NCBI RefSeq assembly: GCF_051257895.1
Contig: NZ_CP194331.1
Span: forward strand, 1,116,001-1,180,000
Length of the DNA stretch: 64,000 bases
Source: Gallionella straubiae
GTDB taxonomy: Bacteria; Pseudomonadota; Gammaproteobacteria; Burkholderiales; Gallionellaceae
Direction: 5' to 3'
Part shown: one piece after another, positions 57,181 through 64,000 of the stretch
Layout: each line of letters starts with the position of its first letter
Position numbering within the stretch: position 1 is the first letter of the stretch
Position numbers and translations under genes: made by a program
Notes under the pieces: generated by a model
What the model was told of the DNA's origin: nothing
What the model saw: only the letters and a program-made list of their open reading frames with translations
The model's database searches: none

Positions 57181-59532
57181 ATGCTGCCATCCATCGAACA
57201 ACGCCTCGCCACCGAAATTTCCGCAAAACCCGCCCAGGTCGCCGCCGCCGTCGCCCTGCTCGACGAGGGCGCGACCGTCCCGTTCATCGCCCGCTACCGC
57301 AAGGAAGCGACCGGCGGGCTTGACGACACACAACTGCGCCTGCTTGAAGAGCGCCTGCGCTACCTGCGCGAGCTGGAGGAGCGGCGCGCGACGATCATCG
57401 CCTCGATCATCGAACAGAACAAGATGACGCCGGAGCTACTGGACGCGATCAGCCACGCCGAGGACAAGACCCAGCTGGAGGACCTGTACCTGCCCTACAA
57501 GCCGAAACGCCGCACCAAGGCGCAGATCGCGCTGGAAGCCGGGTTGGAGCCGCTGGCCGATGCGCTGCTGGCCGACGCTATGCTGAACCCCGAAGAAGAA
57601 GCCGCCAAGTACCTGAAGCCTGCCTTCACCTCCGAGCAGGGCGACAACCCCGGCGTGCCGGACACCAAGGCGGCGCTGGAAGGTGCACGCTACATCCTGA
57701 TGGAACGCTTCGCCGAAGATGCGCCGCTGTTGCAAGACCTGCGCGAATACCTGCAAACGCACGGCGTGGTCGAAGCCAAGGTCATCGAAGGCAAGGAAGA
57801 GGCCGCCGCGAAGTATGCCGATTATTTCGACTACCACGAACCGATCTCCGCGATCCCGTCGCACCGTGCGCTGGCGCTGTTTCGCGGACGCCGCGAGGAG
57901 ATGCTGAACGTATCCCTGCGCCTCGACAGCGAAGCGGAAAAACCCAGATGGGATGCGCCGCTCAACCCCTGCGAGGCGCGCATCGCCCAGCGCTTCGGCA
58001 TCGTCAACCAGAGCCGCCCCGCCGACAAGTGGCTGGCGGACACGGCGCGCTGGACCTGGCGCGTGAAGAGCTTCCTGCACCTGGAGAACGAGCTGATGGG
58101 AAGCTTGCGCGAACGCTCTGAAGCCGAGGCGATCAAGGTATTCGCGCGCAACCTGAAAGACCTGCTGCTCGCCGCCCCTGCCGGGCCACGCGCCACGATG
58201 GGGCTGGACCCCGGCATGCGTACCGGTGTGAAGGTGGCCGTCGTGGATGCAACAGGCAAGGTGGTGGACACTGCGGTGATCTACCCGCATCAGCCGCGCA
58301 ACGATTGGGATGGCTCGCTGCACGCGCTGGCGAAGCTGGCCGAAAAACACCAGGTCGCGCTAATCTCCATCGGCAACGGCACCGCCTCGCGCGAGACCGA
58401 CAAGCTGGCGCAGGATTTGATCAAGTTGCGCCCGGAACTGAAGCTCACCAGCATCGTGGTCTCGGAAGCGGGTGCGTCGGTGTATTCCGCCTCAGAGTTT
58501 GCCTCGCGCGAACTGCCCGACATGGACGTCAGCTTGCGCGGCGCGGTATCCATCGCGCGCCGCCTGCAAGACCCGCTCGCGGAACTGGTGAAGATCGATC
58601 CGAAATCCATCGGCGTCGGGCAGTACCAGCACGACGTGGGGCAGTTCCAGCTGGCGCGTTCGCTGGATGCCGTGGTCGAGGACTGCGTCAATGCGGTGGG
58701 GGTGGACGTCAACACCGCCTCCGCCCCGTTGCTGGCGCGCGTGTCCGGCCTCTCAAGCAGTGTCGCGCAAAGCATCGTGACCTACCGCGATGCGCACGGC
58801 ATGTTCACCTCGCGCGCGGCCCTGAAGGAAGTGCCGCGCCTCGGCGACAAGACCTTCGAGCAGGCGGCCGGCTTCCTGCGCGTCATGGGCGGCGACAACC
58901 CGCTCGACGCCTCGGCAGTGCATCCCGAATCCTACCCGCTGGTGAAGAAGATCCTTGCCGATATCAAGAAGAGCATCAAGGAAGTAATCGGCGACAGCAA
59001 ACTGCTCAAGTCGCTCAACCCCGGCAAATATGCCGACGAACAATTCGGCGTGCCCACCATCACAGACATCCTGAGCGAACTGGAAAAGCCGGGACGCGAT
59101 CCGCGCCCCGAGTTCACCACCGCCACCTTCAGGGAAGGCGTCGAGGAGCTGAAAGACCTCAAGCCGGACATGATCCTCGAAGGCGTGGTCACCAACGTCG
59201 CGGCATTCGGTGCGTTTGTCGATATCGGCGTGCATCAGGACGGGCTGGTGCATATCTCGGCGCTCTCCAACTCGTTCGTGAAGGACCCGCATACCGTCGT
59301 CAAGGCGGGGCAGGTGGTGAAGGTCAAGGTGCTGGAGGTGGACGAGAAGCGCAAGCGCATCGCGCTGTCGATGCGGCTGACTGACTGCGCCGCTCAGGGG
59401 AGCGGCAAGGGTGAGGCACAGCGGGATCGCGCAACCGATGCCAAACGCATGTCGCAGCACAAACGGCAGGAAGAGCGTCAGCCGGCACCGAGTGGCGCGA
59501 TGGCGGCGGCATTTGCCAAATTCAAGAGATGA
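57181..59532 (+). CDS. tex: Tex, S1-domain transcription accessory protein
   Basis: A 783-residue protein. The Tex N-terminal region (VAAAVALLDEGATVPFIARY, RKEATGGLDDTQLRLLEERL), the YqgF-like nuclease fold (TMGLDPGMRTGVKVAVVDAT), tandem helix-hairpin-helix motifs (NTASAPLLARVSGLSSSVAQ) and a C-terminal S1 RNA-binding domain (GVVTNVAAFGAFVDIGVHQD) appear in the family order. It binds nucleic acid and affects transcription and resistance to DNA damage. The last ~50 residues are a basic tail. It stands 106 bp after the ligase gene. Confidence 0.96.
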   Translation: MLPSIEQRLATEISAKPAQVAAAVALLDEGATVPFIARYRKEATGGLDDTQLRLLEERLRYLRELEERRATIIASIIEQNKMTPELLDAISHAEDKTQLEDLYLPYKPKRRTKAQIALEAGLEPLADALLADAMLNPEEEAAKYLKPAFTSEQGDNPGVPDTKAALEGARYILMERFAEDAPLLQDLREYLQTHGVVEAKVIEGKEEAAAKYADYFDYHEPISAIPSHRALALFRGRREEMLNVSLRLDSEAEKPRWDAPLNPCEARIAQRFGIVNQSRPADKWLADTARWTWRVKSFLHLENELMGSLRERSEAEAIKVFARNLKDLLLAAPAGPRATMGLDPGMRTGVKVAVVDATGKVVDTAVIYPHQPRNDWDGSLHALAKLAEKHQVALISIGNGTASRETDKLAQDLIKLRPELKLTSIVVSEAGASVYSASEFASRELPDMDVSLRGAVSIARRLQDPLAELVKIDPKSIGVGQYQHDVGQFQLARSLDAVVEDCVNAVGVDVNTASAPLLARVSGLSSSVAQSIVTYRDAHGMFTSRAALKEVPRLGDKTFEQAAGFLRVMGGDNPLDASAVHPESYPLVKKILADIKKSIKEVIGDSKLLKSLNPGKYADEQFGVPTITDILSELEKPGRDPRPEFTTATFREGVEELKDLKPDMILEGVVTNVAAFGAFVDIGVHQDGLVHISALSNSFVKDPHTVVKAGQVVKVKVLEVDEKRKRIALSMRLTDCAAQGSGKGEAQRDRATDAKRMSQHKRQEERQPAPSGAMAAAFAKFKR

Positions 59533-59651
59533 TCCTGGCAGTTGCGCATTGAGAGGCACAGGCGCGGCGCACCCCGTTGAGCCGTTGCCGGAAGAAAGGT
59601 ATAGAATATCTCCGAGAACTTCGTACTCACTAACCCGGCGGAAGGAACACC

Positions 59652-60536
59652 ATGAACCTCCAGTCCGTGCCTATCGAAGACATCCCCCTCGGCAAACCCC
59701 TGCCGTGGCGGCTCTATGACCGCAACGGTTACATCGTGTTCGCGCGCGGAGAAATGGTAGCGAGCCGCGAGCAACTGGAGCGCCTGCTTGCCGATGGCCT
59801 GCTGCGCGACGCCGATGCGAAGCCGCAAGCCTACGAAACGGGCGACTGGACCGAGTTCGGCGAGCCCGCAACGGTCAGGGGCTTCCCGCCCCCCGGCATC
59901 AAGCCTCAGGTCGGGGAACACGTGCAGCTCCGCCTGATCGACCCGAAGCCGCAGCCTTACCACTCCGTCCACCTGATCGGCTACATCAGGAACCTCAGCA
60001 TCGTGGTGACGCGGCCCATGAGCGCCGCCGCCCCCTTCATTCCGGTGGAGGGCAAGCCGGTGGAAGTGCGCATGGTGACCGGCAACAACATCCATGCGTT
60101 CCAGTCCTCGATCCAGCGCCTGTGCATCAGCCCCCTCAACTACATGCACCTCGACTTCCCCACCGAGGTGCGCGTGCAAAAGTTGCGCAAATCACCCTGG
60201 GTCAAGATGAGCCTCGGCGTCATCGTGACCGATGCACAGGGCGCCCACGAGGCCGCCCGCCTCGTCAACCTCAGCCCGGACGGCGCGCAGTTCCATGCGC
60301 CGCCCACGCTCGGCAAGCCCGGCGATGCGTTGCGGGTTTCCTTCCATGTCGCGCTGGACGAACTGAAGACCACCCTGAACCTCGACGCGACCATCCTGCA
60401 TGCGCAACAGGCTGCGCCGGAGGCGGGAAGCAACCTGCTGGAATACGGCGTCGCCTTCCGCGATGTCACCGCCGAGGATGCGCTCTGGCTGAAGGGGCTG
60501 GTCTACCGGCATATCGCCGATGGTTATCTGGCTTAG
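59652..60536 (+). CDS. YcgR-like PilZ protein (c-di-GMP receptor)
   Basis: A 294-residue protein. The N-terminal half has a PilZN/YcgR-type barrel (HVQLRLIDPKPQPYHSVHLI, GNNIHAFQSSIQRLCISPLN). The C-terminal PilZ domain has the arginine motif EVRVQKLRKSPWVK and the NLSPDGAQF (NxSxxG) loop, so c-di-GMP binding is likely. Such proteins act as flagellar brakes or as regulators of surface motility. The first ~75 residues (LYDRNGYIVFARGEMVASRE) form an additional beta-rich module. This is the third c-di-GMP-related output in the window. GGAAGGAAC precedes the ATG. Confidence 0.8.
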   Translation: MNLQSVPIEDIPLGKPLPWRLYDRNGYIVFARGEMVASREQLERLLADGLLRDADAKPQAYETGDWTEFGEPATVRGFPPPGIKPQVGEHVQLRLIDPKPQPYHSVHLIGYIRNLSIVVTRPMSAAAPFIPVEGKPVEVRMVTGNNIHAFQSSIQRLCISPLNYMHLDFPTEVRVQKLRKSPWVKMSLGVIVTDAQGAHEAARLVNLSPDGAQFHAPPTLGKPGDALRVSFHVALDELKTTLNLDATILHAQQAAPEAGSNLLEYGVAFRDVTAEDALWLKGLVYRHIADGYLA

Positions 60537-60544
60537 CAACATCC

Positions 60545-60620
60545 GTTCGTGGTGAGCCTGTCGAACCACGAACAGCTTCCGGCAAGGCCGCTCACCCTTC
60601 GACAAGCTCAGGGCGAACGG
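60545..60620. repeat. dispersed palindromic repeat (GTTCGTGGT / ACCACGAAC)
   Basis: A 9-bp inverted repeat at 60545-60553 and 60565-60573, then a second part CTTCGACAAGCTCAGGGCG at 60598-60616. Sequences of this GAGCCTGTCGAAC...CTTCGACAAGCTCAGG type are widespread intergenic repeats in beta- and gammaproteobacteria. It fills the gap between two plus-strand genes. Confidence 0.7.
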
Positions 60621-60677
60621 CGTAATGAGTCATGTGATATTCATAATCCCCACTGACATCAATGAGGAGGTTAAATC

Positions 60678-61178
60678 ATGATCCGCAACCCGATCGACAT
60701 CGCCAGCCGCACCAGCCCGGAACTATCCCGGCTCATCGAAAGCATCGTCAACCAGCTCGACTCCGACGAGCCGGTGACGCTCGCCGCGGTCCGCTCGTTC
60801 ATCGAGCATGATCTGCCCGCCGAGATCAGCGAAAGCGAACACCTGCACCGCTTCGACACGGGCGAATCGCTCGTCGACGAACTGGATGCGCTGATCGACG
60901 GCTTCGGGGAGTCGGCCGCGGCCATCGACTTCGTCTCGGCCTTCGCCAGCGAGCCGCTCTCACGGGCGATCGAGGCCGTCGTGGGCGACGAAAACCGCGA
61001 AAACCCGCCCACCCTCGCAACGGTCAGGGAAGCGCTGCTCGACGGACTGGCCGCTCGTCTGGTCGGCGACGGCACCCTGGAAGAGGAGGAGGCCGAAATG
61101 CTGATGCCGGAGATCGAGGAACTGATTGAACGTTCCGGCAGCGATGCGCTGGCGGAGGAGTTTGTGCGCTACGAGTAG
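60678..61178 (+). CDS. acidic protein with two internal repeats, function unknown
   Basis: A 166-residue strongly acidic protein that I do not recognise. Residues about 16-48 (LSRLIESIVNQLDSDEPVTL, AAVRSFIEHDLPA) and about 94-126 (LSRAIEAVVGDENRENPPTL, ATVREALLDGLAA) are clearly related, so the protein is an internal duplication of a helical unit of about 75 residues. The end is a glutamate-rich helix (GTLEEEEAEMLMPEIEELIE). No signal or membrane helix. GAGGAGG precedes the ATG. Confidence 0.75.
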   Translation: MIRNPIDIASRTSPELSRLIESIVNQLDSDEPVTLAAVRSFIEHDLPAEISESEHLHRFDTGESLVDELDALIDGFGESAAAIDFVSAFASEPLSRAIEAVVGDENRENPPTLATVREALLDGLAARLVGDGTLEEEEAEMLMPEIEELIERSGSDALAEEFVRYE

Positions 61179-61193
61179 CGCAGCGGCGATGGC

Positions 61194-61412
61194 TCACCGC
61201 TTGCGCAACGGATCGAGCAGCGATGACAGGCCGTTGTGGTCCAGTTCCTGCATCAGCGCAAGCAACCGGCCGATCTCGCCGGGCGGGAAACCCTTGCGCG
61301 CAAACCAGTTGAGATACTGGCCGGGCAGATCGGCGATCAGGCGGCCCTTGTATTTGCCGTAAGGCATCGCGCGGGTAACCAGCAATTCCAGGTGTTCGTG
61401 GTTCATTTCCAT
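61194..61412 (-). CDS. DUF3820-family small protein
   Basis: A 72-residue protein. MPYGKYKGRLIADLPGQYLN followed by WFARKGFPPGEIGRLLALMQ is the DUF3820 signature. I chose the ATG at 61412; ATG 61406 or 61418 would change the start by two residues. The family is widespread in proteobacteria, is of unknown biochemical role, and resembles a domain in some exonucleases. It follows the YihY gene by 22 bp on the same strand. Confidence 0.8.
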   Translation of the reverse strand: MEMNHEHLELLVTRAMPYGKYKGRLIADLPGQYLNWFARKGFPPGEIGRLLALMQELDHNGLSSLLDPLRKR

Positions 61413-61434
61413 AGCCATTCTAAAGCGTACTGAT

Positions 61435-62340
61435 TCACCTGTCTTTGGCGCGCATGCGCATCTCCAGTGTCGTGGCCTCGCCGACTTCGATATTTTCGTA
61501 TTCCGCAATCACCTGTGCCCCCAGCAACAGCAGCGCGGCAGCCAGTTCCAGGCTGATCAGCACGACGATAGCTGTGGTCAGAGAACCGTACACCACACTC
61601 ACTTGCGACAGCGTGCCGAAATACCAGCGCAGCGCGAAGCGGACCACCTCCCACAGCAAGGCCGCCGTGGCGCCGCCGATCAGCGCGTGATGCACCGACA
61701 GCCTGCCGACCGGCATGAAGTAATAGATCGCGGAGATGAGCAGGATTTCCCCGATGAGGCCGACGCCGTAGATCATCAAGTGCGAGAAGCCGGTCAGCGA
61801 CCAGCTATGCCCCAGCAGGGTAATACTCTCGGTACCCATCGCCACCAGATCGGCGATCACGATTGCCCCCACGAACAGCATCGTGCTGATAAAAACGATG
61901 TATCCGAAGGGCAGCAGCAGGGAAACGAGGAAGTGCCGCCTGCGCTTCTGCACGCGGTGCCGGAAAATCACCGAAATCGCCCTCTCCAGCACCTTGAAGC
62001 CCAGCGAGCTGAAAAGCAGCATCGTGATCAGCAGAACCCAGCCGATCACCGCGCGATGATCGAGGAACGCCTTCAGCTCCCCCACCACCGCCCTGCCTTC
62101 ACCCGGCGCCATGTATTCCAGCGCCCGGCGCAACGTTGCCAGCAGCACCTCCTGATCGATCACGTGCGACAGCGCGATCACCATGAGGATGAGCAGCGGC
62201 ACGATGGAAAGCAACGCATAGTAGGCCACAGCGCCCGCAAGCAGCAGGCCCTGGTTCGCCCGGAACGCCTTCAGAACCTGAAGTGCGAAGTCGACGGGGC
62301 TTCTCAGGACATGCAGGGTACGCGGGCTGATGAGTTCCAT
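61435..62340 (-). CDS. YihY/BrkB-family inner-membrane protein
   Basis: A 301-residue protein with six membrane helices. GLLLAGAVAYYALLSIVPLL at the first helix, ERAISVIFRHRVQKRRRHFL, and FALRWYFGTLSQVSVVYGSL with the TTAIVVLISLELAAALLLLG helix are typical. The family was once named ribonuclease BN in error; its transport role is unresolved. ATG at 62340 is preferred; an upstream ATG at 62403 would add 21 residues without family support. Confidence 0.9.
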   Translation of the reverse strand: MELISPRTLHVLRSPVDFALQVLKAFRANQGLLLAGAVAYYALLSIVPLLILMVIALSHVIDQEVLLATLRRALEYMAPGEGRAVVGELKAFLDHRAVIGWVLLITMLLFSSLGFKVLERAISVIFRHRVQKRRRHFLVSLLLPFGYIVFISTMLFVGAIVIADLVAMGTESITLLGHSWSLTGFSHLMIYGVGLIGEILLISAIYYFMPVGRLSVHHALIGGATAALLWEVVRFALRWYFGTLSQVSVVYGSLTTAIVVLISLELAAALLLLGAQVIAEYENIEVGEATTLEMRMRAKDR

Positions 62341-62594
62341 GGGCGGCCGGCAATCAGCAGGCGGCGGGCTTGCAGCCGGAATGCATCGCCGCACATCGAC
62401 CATGAAAAGGACGAGGCACCATCATTCTCAACATCCGATTCCCTCCGTCCATAAAGAAAGGGGCTTAAAGCACCCGGGCAAAACGGCAGATAAAAATTGA
62501 GCTTCGTCCATTTTATCTCACCGCCCTCTTCGCCTATGAATATCTACATAGTTGACCCCATAAAAATTACGTCCCTGCTCCATAGAAGACCCAA

Positions 62595-62622
62595 TTGTCT
62601 TTTGCGGCCATAGTGGTATACA
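62595..62622 (+). promoter_or_regulatory. sigma-70-type promoter of the Yip1-like gene
   Basis: TTGTCT, 16-bp spacer, TATACA, about 36 bp before the ATG at 62659. An AAGGAGG ribosome-binding site follows. Confidence 0.6.
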
Positions 62623-62658
62623 TATCCGACCGAAACCATCCAGGCAAGGAGGTTTACC

Positions 62659-63234
62659 ATGGCACAGTTCCATTTACCCCATATGCCCCATTGGGCGGCG
62701 TGGGATGCATTCACCCACACCCACATGTCGGCGTTGAAGCTGTTTTTGCTCTATGCAGTGCCGCTGTCTCTCGTCCCGCCGGCAATGATCTATTACGCCG
62801 GTGTCACGTACCATGCGGGTTTGTTGCCGGAGTTGAGCGTCATGCAGTTGCAGACCATCGGCATCCTGTTCTACCTCTCCGAACTGATGATGACCTTCGT
62901 GGTCGCATACGTCATTCAACAGTTGGGCGAGTGGGTGGGTGTAAAACCCGGCTTCGACGATGCCTACAAGCTGACGGTAGTGATACCGACGCCGTTATGG
63001 CTCGCGCCGCTGTTCATGTTCATCCCCAGCTTCATGCTCAACCTCACGGCAGGCGCGGCGGCCTTGATCCTCTCCGGCATGCTGATTTTCTACAGCGTAC
63101 CGTCGATCCTCAAGGTCGAGGAAAAAGGCCACGCCGTACTGCTGTCAGGCTCCATCTTGGCGGCCGGCATGGTGGCGTGGGCCGGGATGATGTATCTGAC
63201 GCTGCTCTTCTGGAGCTTTGGAGCTTCTTTCTAA
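62659..63234 (+). CDS. Yip1/DUF1282-type membrane protein
   Basis: A 191-residue protein with five membrane helices (the first at about 24-50, the last at about 165-187). The pattern DDAYKLTVVIPTPLWLAPLF then the MFIPSFMLNLTAGAAALILS helix matches bacterial Yip1-family proteins. Function is unknown. It begins with the His-rich segment HLPHMPHW and FTHTHM, perhaps metal-binding. It is preceded by a good promoter and converges with alanine dehydrogenase. Confidence 0.7.
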   Translation: MAQFHLPHMPHWAAWDAFTHTHMSALKLFLLYAVPLSLVPPAMIYYAGVTYHAGLLPELSVMQLQTIGILFYLSELMMTFVVAYVIQQLGEWVGVKPGFDDAYKLTVVIPTPLWLAPLFMFIPSFMLNLTAGAAALILSGMLIFYSVPSILKVEEKGHAVLLSGSILAAGMVAWAGMMYLTLLFWSFGASF

Positions 63235-63259
63235 CCTGTTGCCCTGAACAGGACTAACG

Positions 63260-63284
63260 GGAAAACGCAGCCTTATCAGGCTGC
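63260..63284 (-). terminator. probable terminator after alanine dehydrogenase
   Basis: GCAGCC, loop TTATCA, GGCTGC (63267-63284); on the minus strand the stem is followed by GTTTTCCC. The short stem and T-run make it a moderate intrinsic terminator in the gap between two convergent genes. Confidence 0.55.
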
Positions 63285-63337
63285 ATGGCGGGGAAGGCGG
63301 AAGTCTTCCTCGCTTTCGTTTGCGCTGAAGGCTTGAG

Positions 63338-64000
63338 TCAATCGACCACGGATTCCGCCGGGTGATACTCCAGCCCGAATGCCTCGGCAACCTTGCGGTG
63401 CGTCACCTTGCCGCCGATGATGTTGAGGCCGTTGAGCAGGGCGGGGGATTCCCGGAGCGCCTCGCGCCAGCCCTTGTTCGCCAGTTGCAGTACATAAGGC
63501 AGGGTTGCGTTGGTCAGCGCCAGCGTCGAGGTGATGGGCACGCCGCCGGGCATGTTGGCGACGCCGTAGTGGATGACGCCGTCGACGATGAAGGTGGGGT
63601 TCTCGTGCGTGGTGGGGTGCATGGTCTCGACGCAGCCGCCCTGATCGATGGAGACATCGACGATCACCGCGCCCTTGCGCATCGTCCTGAGGTCTTCGCG
63701 GCGGATCAGCCTGGGCGCGACGGCGCCGGGGATCAGCACCGCGCCGATCACAAGGTCGGCGCCGGCGATCCACTCCAGCAGGTTGTGCCGGTCGGAGAAG
63801 ATCAGCTGTACGTTCGCGGGCATCACGTCGCTGAGGTAGCGCAGCCGCTCCAGCGATACGTCGAGCAGGGTGACGCTCGCACCGAACCCGGCGGCCATCT
63901 TCGCCGCATTCACGCCGACCACGCCGCCGCCGAGGACCACCACCTTCGCGGGCGCCACGCCGGGCACGCCGCCGAGCAGGATGCCGCGACCGCCGTAGAG
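63338..64000 (-). CDS. ald: alanine dehydrogenase, C-terminal part (runs off the window)
   Basis: The minus-strand frame is open from the window edge to the stop at 63338, giving about 220 residues. The NAD-binding motif VVVLGGGVVGVNAAKMAAGF, VIGAVLIPGAVAPRLIRRED, the conserved IDQGGCVETMHPTTHENPTF, and HYGVANMPGGVPITSTLALT belong to alanine dehydrogenase. It deaminates L-alanine to pyruvate with NAD. The N-terminal half lies outside. The hairpin at 63267 probably ends its transcript. Confidence 0.94.
   Translation of the reverse strand, partial: LYGGRGILLGGVPGVAPAKVVVLGGGVVGVNAAKMAAGFGASVTLLDVSLERLRYLSDVMPANVQLIFSDRHNLLEWIAGADLVIGAVLIPGAVAPRLIRREDLRTMRKGAVIVDVSIDQGGCVETMHPTTHENPTFIVDGVIHYGVANMPGGVPITSTLALTNATLPYVLQLANKGWREALRESPALLNGLNIIGGKVTHRKVAEAFGLEYHPAESVVD

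Noticed and set aside
62099..62403. Extended start of the YihY gene at 62403
   Set aside because: The additional 21 residues are Pro/Cys-rich without family similarity; ATG 62340 is preferred though no ribosome-binding site is strong at either.

Overview
The window is a 64 kb, GC-rich (about 60% by eye) chromosomal segment of a Gram-negative bacterium. Protein architecture (SerB, QueF, SMC, Tex, PstS/PhoB, a porin of the Neisseriales/Burkholderiales type, five chemoreceptors, an alternative F1F0 ATPase) points to a betaproteobacterium. An iron- or sulfur-oxidising Nitrosomonadales/Gallionellaceae-like lineage is my best guess. That is inference: no rRNA gene is present.

Region by region. (1) 1-1.2 kb: the 5' part of serB, divergent from a secreted pentapeptide-repeat protein. 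(2) 1.2-18.3 kb, all minus strand: a large chemotaxis locus. In transcription order it holds a short receptor, cheY, a STAS protein, an orphan PhoB-like DNA-binding domain, cheA, a receptor, cheW, three more receptors, a PilZ-like protein, cheR, cheD, cheB and a REC-GGDEF-EAL protein. Four of the receptors carry almost identical signalling modules. (3) 18.6-24.1 kb, minus: a packed four-gene phosphorelay with two histidine kinases and two response regulators. (4) 24.4-29 kb: smc with an in-frame palindromic repeat pair, queF, and the wreck of an arsenic operon (ends of acr3 and arsR only). (5) 29-36.6 kb, plus: an EAL-CBS-GGDEF protein, ornithine-lipid genes olsA and olsB, a hemerythrin, phoB, a porin and pstS, with Pho-box-like direct repeats in front of olsB, phoB and the porin. 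This looks like a phosphate-starvation island. (6) 36.7-38.8 kb: a DsbD/CcdA-like thiol protein and a CDF metal exporter. (7) 39.2-39.8 kb: a single AT-richer integron gene cassette with a clear attC site and no integrase in view. (8) 39.9-47.5 kb, minus: an N-ATPase-type operon, atpDCQBEFAG order, apparently without atpR, headed by a CYTH-CHAD triphosphatase gene overlapping atpD. (9) 47.7-54.5 kb: a macrodomain protein, a ceramidase-like membrane protein, a RelE/XRE toxin-antitoxin pair, an IS256-family element, a Lon-like protease, and a REP-associated transposase with its palindromes. (10) 54.6-64 kb: UspA, a small acidic protein, a polX stub, a RimK-like ATP-grasp ligase, tex, a PilZ/YcgR-like protein, an acidic protein built of two repeats, DUF3820, YihY, a Yip1-type membrane protein and the 3' part of alanine dehydrogenase.

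The main themes are chemotaxis linked to c-di-GMP, a phosphate-stress programme with membrane-lipid remodelling, and a mobile layer. That layer includes an integron cassette, a REP/RAYT system whose palindromes also sit inside smc and beside cheW, an IS256 element and several gene stubs. I did not find a clear new defence system or a CRISPR array. The best candidates for something undescribed are the orphan DNA-binding domain in the che operon, the CYTH-CHAD/N-ATPase coupling, the lone integron cassette, and the palindrome pair inside smc.
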